NCBI RefSeq assembly: GCF_009827335.1
Contig: NZ_WTYH01000001.1
Location: 434,001 to 498,000 of the forward strand
Direction: 5' to 3'
Source: Aurantiacibacter arachoides
GTDB taxonomy: Bacteria; Pseudomonadota; Alphaproteobacteria; Sphingomonadales; Sphingomonadaceae
DNA: 64,000 nt
The translations under genes were made by a program, and so were the position numbers. The number at the start of each line of letters is the position of its first letter. Position 1 is the stretch's first letter. The notes below the pieces were generated by a model. That model was given only the letters and a program-made list of their open reading frames with translations. It searched no databases and was not told the DNA's origin. Below are positions 11,901 through 19,163 of the stretch, piece by piece.

Positions 11901-12435
11901 CCTGGACGACGTCGGCAATGCGATCGGCGATGACGTGGCCGGCGAATTTGGCTTCCCCGACTGGACCGGTCGCGCGACCGCCTCGATCGGGTACTCCGAC
12001 TTCCTGTTCACCTGGCAGACCCGCTGGATCAGCTCGGTTGCCCAGGCACCGGAAGGCGTCGATCCGTTCTCCGACGCGTTCGGTCGCGGTCCTGACGGTC
12101 GCCCGACGGGCTTCGTCAGCGACACCTGCCTCGGTGGCGGCTCGGGCACCTTCAATGCCGCGACGGGTGTGTTCACCCCGGACGGCATCGTGCAGGGTGA
12201 CGGTCGGTTCTGCCGCGACATCGGTTTTGCGGATGACTACTTCGTCCACACCGTGTCGCTGCGTTACAACTTCAACGACGACATCACGCTGCGTGCCGGT
12301 GTGACCAACGTGTTCGATGAATCGCCGCCGCTGATCGATACCAACGAAGTGTTCGGAATTTCGAACACCCCGATCGGTAACGGTTACGATCTCAACGGTC
12401 GCGAATTCTTCGCCTCGGTGAACGTCGCCTTCTGA
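8917..12435 (+). CDS. TonB-dependent outer-membrane receptor
   Basis: A 1172-residue outer-membrane receptor. A Sec signal peptide covers about residues 1-29 (basic start, hydrophobic core, A-A-A before Gln30). A mature N-terminal stretch with two Cys (41 and 56) precedes the plug, which starts near 91 with IVVTGSRI and includes the LDLRGLG and NGRR segments and GASSVYGSDAVAGVGN. The rest is a beta-barrel ending in the expected aromatic C-terminus (FFASVNVAF). The start at 8917 is preceded by a GGAG ribosome site; the upstream in-frame ATG at 8875 would put 14 charged residues ahead of the signal peptide. The type is common in sphingomonads. Substrate (siderophore, oligosaccharide or peptide) cannot be told; no transport or degradation partner is adjacent. 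Confidence 0.95.
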   Translation: MKKLHRNYLTGLAVSVSAVAILAGAPAAAQQQTTNQAGDACVVRGSAGVFDAQGNCILSQDATGVTSNATQAEPADVGDTGGADQVGGESIVVTGSRIRQDTYSSISPLQVLTTEASRDVGEFNAAEILQRSEAASGTQIDATFQGFVLNNGPGSQTLDLRGLGADRTLLLVNGRRLAPAGVEGAPTNPSINLIPSSLVARYDLLLDGASSVYGSDAVAGVGNIILRNDIDGFEFFASGNYNEQGAGHDFTVSGAYGMTFDRGFFGIGVEYDRRDEVRIGDRDFLAGCDTNYEIDQDGNIFTVGIANDANTRARSNGTISEVTTPCKIDAAVRRIIPQGGLFFSSIYADPRTFATTGQAGNSFIPGFSDSVDAFGRPVDRNGDGLLDVDFSQVTRNGTDLEPSFIAPQDLYNVMAYGEYDFGTDMNLTPFFEANYSRAEVAARSSVPQLFPYVGARNPFNPCNISSVNGVRLNPNGVDCGLAQNQFDNLTGTVNARPLGVSRIVQPVVSVFGDRSFVETVQEQYRGVLGLRGDLPFINDSWTFEIAGVYSRSEGQSSRIGIREDRLALALGIDPTSAAKTRAASPVILPGGPCSTSGFVNPDILQPDVIAGCVPVNLFAASLYDRPVGDFASQAERDYLFDSRDFDTVYEQTLISGFVTGEVFELPAGPVSVVLGAEYREDAIDSQPDEVAAQGLFFGFFADQGGEGSKYIREVFGEVNVPVFDSDFFGEFEVNASGRITDEEFYGTAETYSLKAGWRPVPQVLFKVSYGTSFRAPNLRENFLAGQSGFGGISDPCAVPTAAFQALAGNGRPAGYQADLDTREAEVLANCRAEGRDPTRVGIDGTGANTVTVPSVEITSGGSLDLDPETSSSLTAGVSVNETFGDFDFAFNVNYFDINVRGAIAEPTGQFVVNQCFLRDDGVRSNFCDFIDFDTDPASRLLITDVFAGFVNINEETVKGVDLNATFGYTLLAGGEPLELGLNLRANHLLERSSVFLDDVGNAIGDDVAGEFGFPDWTGRATASIGYSDFLFTWQTRWISSVAQAPEGVDPFSDAFGRGPDGRPTGFVSDTCLGGGSGTFNAATGVFTPDGIVQGDGRFCRDIGFADDYFVHTVSLRYNFNDDITLRAGVTNVFDESPPLIDTNEVFGISNTPIGNGYDLNGREFFASVNVAF

Positions 12436-12455
12436 TCTGGCTACAGACTGCGAAC

Positions 12456-12493
12456 GGGGCCTCGCAACTTCGGTTGCGGGGCCCCTTTCTTTT
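12456..12493 (+). terminator. Rho-independent terminator of the TonB receptor gene
   Basis: A 13-bp GC-rich stem (GGGGCCTCGCAAC with GTTGCGGGGCCCC, one G-T pair) closed by a TTCG loop and followed by TTTCTTTT, starting 20 bases after the receptor stop codon. Confidence 0.9.
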
Positions 12494-12567
12494 GGGCCGC
12501 CTCGCTTGACCGGCCCCGCCGGGCGGTTAGGACGGGCTTAGATCACAGCTCCGAAAGCAGGCCACGC

Positions 12568-13353
12568 ATGATTATCGACCACACCACCTCCGCCGTCGTC
12601 ACCGGCGGTGCCTCCGGCCTCGGCGAGGCGACTGCCCGCGCTCTGGCCGGCAAAGGGGCAAAGGTCGCCGTGTTCGACATGAACGAGGAGCGCGGCGAAG
12701 CCATCGCGGCCGAAATCGGCGGCGTGTTCTGCAAGGTGGACGTCTCGGACGAGGCGTCGGTCGAGGCAGGTTTCACTCGCGCGCGCGCCGCCCATGGGCA
12801 GGAACGCGTGCTGGTCAATTGCGCTGGCATCGCCCCCGTCGGCAAGCTGGTGAAACGGGACCGCGAAACCGGCGCAATCAGCCACCACTCGGTCGATCTG
12901 TTCCGCAAGACCATGGCCATCAATCTCGTCGGCAGCTTCATCTGCATGGCCAAGTCGGCAGCGGGCATGATGACCCTCGATCCTGTCGGCGAGTACGGCG
13001 AGCGCGGGGCCATCGTGAACACCGCCTCGGTCGCCGCGGAGGATGGGCAGATCGGCCAGGTTGCCTATGCCAGTTCAAAAGCCGCGGTAAAGGGAATGAC
13101 CCTGCCCGTCGCGCGCGATCTGATGGGCGAGGGTATCCGCGTCAACGCTATCCTGCCCGGCATCTTCCGCACGCCGATGCTGGCCGGGCTGCCCGAAAAG
13201 GCGCAGGCTGGGCTGGCAGAGGCAGTGCCCTTTCCCAAGCGGCTCGGCGATCCGGCGGAATATGCCAGCCTCGTGTGCTTCATGGTGGAGACGGGGTACT
13301 TCAACGGCGAATGCGTGCGCCTCGACGGCGCGATCCGCATGCCGCCGAAATAG
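12568..13353 (+). CDS. SDR family NAD(P)-dependent dehydrogenase (3-hydroxyacyl-CoA dehydrogenase type 2-like)
   Basis: A 261-residue classical short-chain dehydrogenase with Rossmann motif GGASGLGE (13-20), NCAG for the adenine-binding strand, and catalytic Tyr167/Lys171 in YASSK, preceded by a Ser in TASV. The segment GQVAYASSKAAV followed by MTLPVARDL resembles the type 2 3-hydroxyacyl-CoA dehydrogenase (HSD17B10) group, which acts in isoleucine and branched acyl-CoA breakdown. That finer assignment is inference. The gene is followed after 11 bases by MTA phosphorylase on the same strand, so the two may share a transcript without an obvious metabolic link. Confidence 0.88.
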   Translation: MIIDHTTSAVVTGGASGLGEATARALAGKGAKVAVFDMNEERGEAIAAEIGGVFCKVDVSDEASVEAGFTRARAAHGQERVLVNCAGIAPVGKLVKRDRETGAISHHSVDLFRKTMAINLVGSFICMAKSAAGMMTLDPVGEYGERGAIVNTASVAAEDGQIGQVAYASSKAAVKGMTLPVARDLMGEGIRVNAILPGIFRTPMLAGLPEKAQAGLAEAVPFPKRLGDPAEYASLVCFMVETGYFNGECVRLDGAIRMPPK

Positions 13354-13364
13354 GGCTGCGGCGA

Positions 13365-14264
13365 GTGGCAAGCACGGGCGAATTTCACATCGGGGTGATC
13401 GGCGGGTCTGGCCTGTACGATCCCGGCGCGCTGGACGATGCGCAGGAAATCGCCGTCAGCAGCGCCTTTGGCGAGGCGTCGGGTCCGGTCGTGACCGGCC
13501 GGATGGGTGGCCGGCGCTTTACCTTTATCGCCCGCCACGGTCAGGGTCATCGGCTCTCGCCAAGCCATGTCAATTATCGCGCCAACATCGATGTTCTGAA
13601 ACGCTGCGGCGTTACCGACGTGCTGGCGGTTTCTGCCATTGGCAGTCTGCGGGAAGAGTATGCGCCCGGCGATTTCGTGGTGGTCGATCAGCTGATCGAT
13701 CGCACCGCGGGGGTGCGGGAACGCAGCTTCTTTGGCGAAGGGATCGTCGCGCACGTCCCGCTGGCTGATCCCGTCTGCCCCCGGCTTTCCGCCTTCGCGG
13801 CGGCGGCGGCGGACAGGGCGGGTGCCAGGGTCCATAGAGGCGCGACCTACGTCGCCATCGAGGGGCCGCAGTTTTCCACGCGGGCCGAAAGCCTCCTCTA
13901 TCGCGAATGGGGCGCGCACGTCATCGGCATGACCGCCATGCCAGAGGCGCGCCTCGCCCGCGAAGCGGAGCTTCCCTATGCCCTGGTCGGCATGGTGACC
14001 GATTACGATTGCTGGCGTGATGCCGGTGCGGACGTGGACGTGGCGCAGATACTGCAGACCATGGCCGCCAATGCCGACACCGCCCGCGCGATGCTTGCCG
14101 AACTGGGCGCCGCCTCGCCCGCCCATCGTGACGCCAGCCCCATCGACAGGGTGCTCGACACTGCCATCGTGACGGCGCGCGATCACTGGCCGGTCGATGC
14201 AATGGCACGGCTCGACGCGGTGGCCGGCAGGCTGACCGGATTTTTCGGACAGCCGCAAGAATAG
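13365..14264 (+). CDS. mtnP: S-methyl-5'-thioadenosine phosphorylase
   Basis: A 299-residue PNP/MTAP-family phosphorylase that cleaves 5'-methylthioadenosine with phosphate to adenine and 5-methylthioribose-1-phosphate, the first step of methionine salvage. Signatures visible in order: GVIGGSGLYD near the N-terminus, ARHGQGH, SPSHVNYRANI, SAIGSL, the EGPQFSTRAES block, and GMTAMPEARLAREAELPYAL with VTDYDCW, the MTAP-type substrate region. The start is a GTG at 13365, downstream of AGGGCTG; the frame remains open upstream inside the SDR gene, but the conserved N-terminus begins here. Confidence 0.93.
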   Translation: MASTGEFHIGVIGGSGLYDPGALDDAQEIAVSSAFGEASGPVVTGRMGGRRFTFIARHGQGHRLSPSHVNYRANIDVLKRCGVTDVLAVSAIGSLREEYAPGDFVVVDQLIDRTAGVRERSFFGEGIVAHVPLADPVCPRLSAFAAAAADRAGARVHRGATYVAIEGPQFSTRAESLLYREWGAHVIGMTAMPEARLAREAELPYALVGMVTDYDCWRDAGADVDVAQILQTMAANADTARAMLAELGAASPAHRDASPIDRVLDTAIVTARDHWPVDAMARLDAVAGRLTGFFGQPQE

Positions 14265-14325
14265 GTCGGCTTTCGATGCATTTCGCTTTGTCAGCTTGCA
14301 AAGGCGCGTCAAATTCAACAATGTA

Positions 14326-14339
14326 GTTGCGTATGCAAC
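14326..14339 (+). promoter_or_regulatory. Possible MarR autoregulatory operator overlapping the start codon
   Basis: The inverted repeat GTTGC-GTAT-GCAAC contains the ATG (14333) of the MarR gene. MarR proteins commonly bind short TTGC..GCAA dyads over their own promoter or start, so autorepression is plausible. The dyad is short and could be chance. Confidence 0.4.
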
Positions 14340-14812
14340 CGACCCATACCCTAGCGCGCTTTTTGCCCTACCAGCTTTCGCTGGCGTCCAATGCGGTCAG
14401 CGGGCGGATCGCGATGGAATATCGCCAGCGTTGGGGCCTCAGCATCCCGGAATGGCGCGTGATGGCCATCCTCGGCGATGCCGGTGCGCAGACTCAGCGC
14501 GACCTGACGCGCCGCACACTGATGGACAAGGTTGCGGTCAATCGCGCCTGCAAGGTGCTGGAAGAGCGCGGCCTTGCCGCGCGCACCCCCAACGAACAGG
14601 ATGGCCGCTCCCATCTCCTCAAGCTCACCGCAGAGGGGCAGGGCATGCATTCGGAAATCCTGCCGCTGGCGCTGGAAATGGAGCGGCAGCTGTTCGAAGG
14701 GTTTTCGGCGGAAGAGCTCGACCTGTTTCGCGCGCTGCTGGAACGCGCGCGCCATCAGGCGGATGGCTTGTCCGAAGAAGACCTGTCAGGCGGCGGGTAC
14801 GGCATCAAATAG
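14333..14812 (+). CDS. MarR family transcriptional regulator
   Basis: A 159-residue winged-helix regulator with the standard MarR layout: N-terminal dimerisation helices, a helix-turn-helix region (IPEWRVMAIL through LTRRTLMDKVAVNRACKVLEERGL), the wing with TPNEQDGRSHLLKLT, and a C-terminal dimerisation helix. MarR dimers are usually repressors released by small aromatic ligands or oxidants. The start may be ATG 14333 or a TTG two codons earlier (14327). The neighbours (MTA phosphorylase upstream, small membrane proteins convergent) do not reveal its target. Confidence 0.9.
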   Translation: MQPTHTLARFLPYQLSLASNAVSGRIAMEYRQRWGLSIPEWRVMAILGDAGAQTQRDLTRRTLMDKVAVNRACKVLEERGLAARTPNEQDGRSHLLKLTAEGQGMHSEILPLALEMERQLFEGFSAEELDLFRALLERARHQADGLSEEDLSGGGYGIK

Positions 14813-14905
14813 CCGCACCGGCGACCCCGACGCATCCGGATACGCTCTTGCGAACCGGTGCTTCGGGGCCGCCTTGCACGGCCGGGCAAGCCGAACAGCA
14901 TTTGT

Positions 14906-15190
14906 TTAAAAGAGCACGACTGCCAGAATGGCGAGCACACAGACGACTGCTGCAATCACCGCCATATCTCTGGGCTTGAAACCGTCGATGTGATCGGCCC
15001 GGAACTGGGCATAGCCTGAGGGATGCCGACTGGCGAGGCTGGCAACTTCAAACGCGCTGGCTTCCTTGGCGAACCAGCGTTTAAGTTCAGCAAGCTGGTT
15101 TTCGTCGATGGCGGGATAGACGTTAAGTAGCCGCTCTACGTGGTCGAAACGTGCGGAGGGGTTGGCAGAATCTGCCGATTTGTCAGTCAT
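14906..15190 (-). CDS. Small C-tail-anchored membrane protein of unknown function (94 aa)
   Basis: A 94-residue protein with a soluble, charged N-terminal part (about residues 1-70) and one hydrophobic helix at the extreme C-terminus (MAVIAAVVCVLAILAVVLF), so it should insert by its tail with the bulk in the cytoplasm. The start is ATG 15190, five bases after an AGGTG-like ribosome site; a GTG nine bases earlier is possible. The 15243-15596 gene lies 52 bases upstream on the same strand, so the two may be one transcript. No known domain recognised. Confidence 0.6.
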   Translation of the reverse strand: MTDKSADSANPSARFDHVERLLNVYPAIDENQLAELKRWFAKEASAFEVASLASRHPSGYAQFRADHIDGFKPRDMAVIAAVVCVLAILAVVLF

Positions 15191-15242
15191 TGCAATCACC
15201 TGATCTGTATTGGGAATAGCCCGCGACCGCGGGCGTGAGGGA

Positions 15243-15596
15243 TCAGGTGTTTAAAGGGGGGCCCCGCATCGGCGGGGTGAGCGACCACAAGGCGGCAGGT
15301 GGGGGGCCCGTCTGCCGGGGCGGGAGCTCGAACCGAGCGATCCCCTCGCTGGCAACTGGCACCCACTCGCCAACTGCGGGCGGTGGGACGAGCGGATCTG
15401 CATTGATGGTGGCTTTGCCAACTTCGCGCTGCTGCGTAAGCACAGCCACTTCGAACGTGGTCGCATCGAAGGCAGAACCGTGGCTGTCATTGCCGACGAA
15501 CGGCTGACTGGGCGTCGCCTGAAGCAGCACGGCCGCGATCGCGGCGAGCAGAGTGATGCGGAACAGGGCAAGATAACGCGTGGCAAACACGCGCAT
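15243..15596 (-). CDS. Putative membrane-anchored protein of unknown function (117 aa)
   Basis: A 117-residue product with an N-terminal hydrophobic helix (about residues 9-27) that could be an uncleaved anchor or signal peptide, then a polar, proline-rich domain with no recognised motif. No clear ribosome site precedes the ATG at 15596. A rival frame overlaps (15251-15586) but gives a Pro/Arg/Ser-rich product without structure, so I prefer this one. It lies upstream of the tail-anchored small protein on the same strand. Confidence 0.5.
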   Translation of the reverse strand: MRVFATRYLALFRITLLAAIAAVLLQATPSQPFVGNDSHGSAFDATTFEVAVLTQQREVGKATINADPLVPPPAVGEWVPVASEGIARFELPPRQTGPPPAALWSLTPPMRGPPLNT

Positions 15597-15684
15597 TATC
15601 TAGGGCGCGAATGGGGTGCGAGCAAGCCGTGCGCCATGGCCTGTTCCGGGCACGGCGTCCGATGCCGACCCCCCGTATATGCAG

Positions 15685-15720
15685 AAAGGCCCCGCACGGT
15701 CCATGTCGGCCGGAGCCTTT
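15685..15720 (-). terminator. Probable terminator of the Cpa/Tad operon
   Basis: On the minus strand, AAAGGCTCCG and CGGGGCCTTT pair around a 16-base loop with one mismatch and are followed by CTGCAT after the T run. It lies about 20 bases downstream of the tadC stop. Confidence 0.65.
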
Positions 15721-15741
15721 GTTGCAGGGGCAGGTGCGGGA

Positions 15742-16776
15742 CTAGCCGCCGTTGCTGCCCGGGCCGTCGCCGGAGAACGCATCGCCGATCGAGCAAGCCG
15801 CCGGCCCGAGGATGACGATGAACAGTACCGGCAGGATGAACAGGATCAACGGCACGGTCATGATGGCGGGCAGACGCGCGGCTTTTTCCTCGGCACGCAT
15901 CATGCGCTCGTTACGGAATTCGGCGGAAAGCACGCGCAGCGCGCTCGCCAGCGGGGTGCCGTAACGCTCGGTCTGGATCATCGTCGTGACCACGCCGCGC
16001 ACTGCATCCAGATCAACGCGGTAGGCGAGGTTTTCGAATGCCTGGCGACGCTCGGTCAAAAACGCCAGTTCGATGGCGGTCAGGGCGAATTCGTCACCCA
16101 GTTCGGGATAGGCGCGGCCAAGTTCGCGGGCGACGCGGTTAAAGGCGGCGTCCACCGTCAGGCCGGCCTCGGCGCAGATCACCAGCAGGTCGAGCGCGTC
16201 CGGCAGGCCCTTCTGGATTGCCTTGGTGCGCTTGCTGGCGATGTTCTTCACGAAAACTTCCGGGCCCTTGTAGCCCGCGATGACCAGACCCGCGAAACCC
16301 ATGAAGCGCTTGGTGCTGCTCCAATTGGGGAACATGTCGGTCCAGTAAAACAGCACGACCCCGGCAAGTCCCAACACTACCGGCAGGACCATGCGCGCAA
16401 AGATGATGACGATCGCCATCTCCTTGTTGCGGATACCGGCCTGCGCCAGTTTTTGCTGCACGTCCTTGACCTGGCTTTCCTGCAGGACCTTCATTCCCTG
16501 CAGCGTGCCCTTCATCTTTTCGGTCGTGTCGGTCTTCCGCACCAGGCTCTGGCGCTTTTTGCCGGAACTGGTGATCATGCCGGTCTTGAGCTCGGCGCGC
16601 CGGGCGTTGAGCGCCTTGACGCGCTTGGCCATCGGATCTTTCACCGTCACGGCAGCATAAATGGCGAAGACCATCGCCATCGCGGCCACGCCGGCAAGGA
16701 TTGACCCGACCAGGATGATATCGACGCCCAGCAGCTTGGGGCCAGTGGAGGGAGCGATAAGCAGCAACATGTCCAT
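15742..16776 (-). CDS. tadC: Tad pilus inner-membrane platform protein TadC
   Basis: A 344-residue type II secretion F-domain protein. Hydrophobic segments lie at about residues 15-45, in the middle (FARMVLPVVLGLAGVVLFYW) and at the C-terminus (LPAIMTVPLILFILPVLFIVILGP). The T2SSF domain contains GLPDALDLLVICAEAGLTVDAAF and ERYGTPLASALRVLS. With TadB it forms the cytoplasmic-membrane base on which the assembly ATPase pulls or pushes Flp pilin. I start it at ATG 16776, eight bases after AAGGAGGG; a longer frame upstream has no membrane or conserved sequence. It follows tadB by 14 bases and is the last gene of the locus. Confidence 0.93.
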   Translation of the reverse strand: MDMLLLIAPSTGPKLLGVDIILVGSILAGVAAMAMVFAIYAAVTVKDPMAKRVKALNARRAELKTGMITSSGKKRQSLVRKTDTTEKMKGTLQGMKVLQESQVKDVQQKLAQAGIRNKEMAIVIIFARMVLPVVLGLAGVVLFYWTDMFPNWSSTKRFMGFAGLVIAGYKGPEVFVKNIASKRTKAIQKGLPDALDLLVICAEAGLTVDAAFNRVARELGRAYPELGDEFALTAIELAFLTERRQAFENLAYRVDLDAVRGVVTTMIQTERYGTPLASALRVLSAEFRNERMMRAEEKAARLPAIMTVPLILFILPVLFIVILGPAACSIGDAFSGDGPGSNGG

Positions 16777-16790
16777 TCTTCCCTCCTTCT

Positions 16791-17762
16791 TCAGATTTCG
16801 AAGCTGACCATCTTGGCCATGATGAAGCCGCCGATGCTCATCCACACCAAGCCACCCAGGCCCGTCACGATCAGCCGATCGTCCGTGAAGAAGCCGCCGA
16901 TGTAGCTGGGGTTGATCCAGTAGATCATGCCGAACACGATAAAGGGCAACGCGCCCACGATGTAGGCAGAGGCCTTGGATTCAGAGCTCATCGCCCTGAT
17001 CTTCAGTTTCATCTGCGCGCGCTTGCGCAGCACGTCGGACAGGTTGGACAGCGTCTCGGCCAGGTTGCCGCCCGTCTCGCGCTGGATCGCCAGCGTGATG
17101 ACGAAGAACTGGAATTCGGCGGTGCCGAGCCGGTCTGCCGTTTCCTGCAGCGACTCCTCCATCGTGCGGCCGATCTTGATACGTTCCACGACGGCGCGGA
17201 ATTCCTGGCCCACCGGGCCGGGCACCTCGTGACCGACCACGCCGAGTGTTTCGCCGACCGGAAGGCCCGAACGCAGGCCACGCACCAGCAGATCGATGGC
17301 GTCGGGAAACTTGGTATTGAACTGGTTGACGCGGCGTTTGATGAACACGCTCACCACTTTGTGCGGCAAACCCGCGCCCACTAGCACGCCGATGCCCAGC
17401 GACAGCATCGCGGCGCCGGTCTTGAGGTATAGCAGCGCGGTCACCGCGATGGCCAGGCCGACGGATGCGTAGAGATACTGCGACAGTGTCCACTTCTTGC
17501 CGGAGCGATTGAGGCGGACTTCCAGCGCCTCGAGCCGCGAGCCCGAACCCGCCGCCCGGAACTGCTTTGGCTTGCGCGCGGCGATCGCTTTCTTGAGCTG
17601 GCTCTCGACCCGGTCGGTGGTGCTTTCGGAATGCCTGTAGCGCACGGATTGCAACCGGCGCTGGCCTTCCTTGGCCGGGCTTTTGCCGGTCATCAGCATG
17701 TAGCCCAGGATCATCAATCCCATCAGGCCACCGGCCACGAGCAGGAGCTGGATGAATGTCAT
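16791..17762 (-). CDS. tadB: Tad pilus inner-membrane platform protein TadB
   Basis: A 323-residue paralogue of TadC with an N-terminal membrane helix (LLLVAGGLMGLMILGYMLM), a basic linker, a hydrophobic pair near 90-130 and a T2SSF domain with FPDAIDLLVRGLRSGLPVGETL and QRETGGNLAETLSNLSDVLRKR, ending with two more helices. It is the partner platform protein of the Tad pilus machine. It is separated from cpaE by 93 bases, which contain a strong hairpin but no cpaF gene, where the ATPase gene would normally sit. Confidence 0.93.
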   Translation of the reverse strand: MTFIQLLLVAGGLMGLMILGYMLMTGKSPAKEGQRRLQSVRYRHSESTTDRVESQLKKAIAARKPKQFRAAGSGSRLEALEVRLNRSGKKWTLSQYLYASVGLAIAVTALLYLKTGAAMLSLGIGVLVGAGLPHKVVSVFIKRRVNQFNTKFPDAIDLLVRGLRSGLPVGETLGVVGHEVPGPVGQEFRAVVERIKIGRTMEESLQETADRLGTAEFQFFVITLAIQRETGGNLAETLSNLSDVLRKRAQMKLKIRAMSSESKASAYIVGALPFIVFGMIYWINPSYIGGFFTDDRLIVTGLGGLVWMSIGGFIMAKMVSFEI

Positions 17763-17800
17763 GATCCGCCTTTTCTAGGTTCGTTCAAAGCAGGGTGAGG

Positions 17801-17830
17801 ACCGGGCACGGCAGAATGGCCGCGCCCGGT
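17801..17830 (-). other. Stable hairpin in the cpaE-tadB gap
   Basis: On the minus strand a 12-bp stem (ACCGGGCGCGGC with GCCGTGCCCGGT, one G-U pair) encloses a six-base loop CATTCT. No run of T follows, so it is not a canonical terminator. It could slow transcription, mark an mRNA processing point or stabilise the upstream message. Confidence 0.7.
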
Positions 17831-17855
17831 TCCTCGTGTCATTTGGCGGGCCTGT

Positions 17856-19160
17856 TCATTCCGCTGGCTGGGGGGCCGGCACGGCCGCCGCCTTTTTCGA
17901 TCCGCCGCTGAGCAGCCCCTTCAGATCGAACCGGCCGAGCGCAGAGCCCTTCTTGCCGCTTTCGATCAGGCTGGCGCCGCCATCGTCGCTGACGCCCACG
18001 ATGGTGCGGCCGATCTCGCGGATGGGGGCGACCGTCTTGGAGCCCTTGTTGGCCTCGAAGAACGTCTGGCCCAGCTTGGCCGCATTGGCTGCAGCCTTCT
18101 GATCCATCGCGATCTGGAAGTTGATCTTGCGCTCGATGGAGGCCTCGAAGTCGGCCTTGCTGATCTCGGCCGCGCCCGCCTGCATCTTGTTGCACACGAT
18201 CATCGGATGCGCGCCGGGGGCATTGGCCTTGAGCCACGAGAGGATGCGGATCGTATCGCGCGCCGAGGCGAGGGTGAGCTCGGTGACCAGCGTCACCACG
18301 TTCACTTCGGTCAGCAGATGCGGGAAGTTGATCAGCATGTTGCGCGGCAGGTCGATCACCGTCATGTCGAACGCCTGGCGAAATTCCTCCTCCAGCTGCA
18401 CGAAGGCGGTGCCGTCGGTCATCAGCGGGGAGTTGATCGGCGCTTCGGCCGACATGATCGCCAGGTTGTCGTTCGCCCGGATCATGGCGCGTTCGATGAA
18501 CAGGCCGTCGATGCGGCTGGGGTTCTCGATGGCGTCGGTCAGGCCGCGACCCGGTTCGAGATCGAGGCTGAGCGCGCCGGTGCCGAAATGCACGTCGAGG
18601 TCGAGCAGCGCGGTTGAACGCTCATGCTCGATCGAGAACAGCCACGCCAGCGAAGTGGCAAGCGTGGATGCGCCCACGCCGCCGCGGGTGCCGACCACGG
18701 CGGTGGAGATGTGCTGGTGCTCGTTATCCGCTTCGCTGCCGCCGCGCGGATTGGCGAACACCGCCTGCGCGTTGGTCAGCGCATCGCGCAGCTGGCTGGC
18801 CGAAAGCGGCTTCAGCAGGTAATCGTGGATGCCGCTCGCGAGCAGGTCGCGATAGAGGCGCACGTCGTTGACCTGGCCGACCGCGATCACCACCGTGCCG
18901 GGCTCGCAGACTTCCGCCAGCCCGTTGATGTCGTTGAGCGGATCGCCGCTCTCCGACAGGTCGACCATCAGGATCGCCGGGCTGGCCGAAATCGACAGGG
19001 ACTGGACGGCATTGCGCAGTCCGCCCTTGTTGCATTTTTCGGGCTGCCAGCCCATTTCGATCACCACCGGACGCAGCACGTCGAGCGCGTTGTCGTCGCA
19101 GATGAAGGCGGAGAACGGCTCGCGATTGCCGAGCGGTCCGGGTTTCCACTGTGCACTCAT
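17856..19160 (-). CDS. cpaE: Pilus assembly protein CpaE/TadZ (MinD-like, receiver-like N-domain)
   Basis: A 434-residue protein with a degenerate receiver-type N-terminal domain (about 15-135, with DDNALDVL, MVDLSE and LLKPLSASQL) and a ParA/MinD ATPase domain. The nucleotide loop is GTRGGVGAST (157-166), a deviant Walker motif; LLDLDVHFGTGAL is the following strand. The tail is rich in Ala, Lys and Pro. CpaE/TadZ localises the Tad/Cpa machine to a cell pole and normally precedes the motor ATPase gene. It starts three bases after the cpaD stop. Confidence 0.95.
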   Translation of the reverse strand: MSAQWKPGPLGNREPFSAFICDDNALDVLRPVVIEMGWQPEKCNKGGLRNAVQSLSISASPAILMVDLSESGDPLNDINGLAEVCEPGTVVIAVGQVNDVRLYRDLLASGIHDYLLKPLSASQLRDALTNAQAVFANPRGGSEADNEHQHISTAVVGTRGGVGASTLATSLAWLFSIEHERSTALLDLDVHFGTGALSLDLEPGRGLTDAIENPSRIDGLFIERAMIRANDNLAIMSAEAPINSPLMTDGTAFVQLEEEFRQAFDMTVIDLPRNMLINFPHLLTEVNVVTLVTELTLASARDTIRILSWLKANAPGAHPMIVCNKMQAGAAEISKADFEASIERKINFQIAMDQKAAANAAKLGQTFFEANKGSKTVAPIREIGRTIVGVSDDGGASLIESGKKGSALGRFDLKGLLSGGSKKAAAVPAPQPAE

Positions 19161-19163
19161 CGA

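Noticed and set aside
8959..12249. A 1096-codon frame opposite the TonB receptor gene
   Set aside because: Composition (Val/Ala/Arg/Asp-rich without hydrophobic core pattern) is that of an antisense shadow; the receptor on the plus strand is unmistakable.
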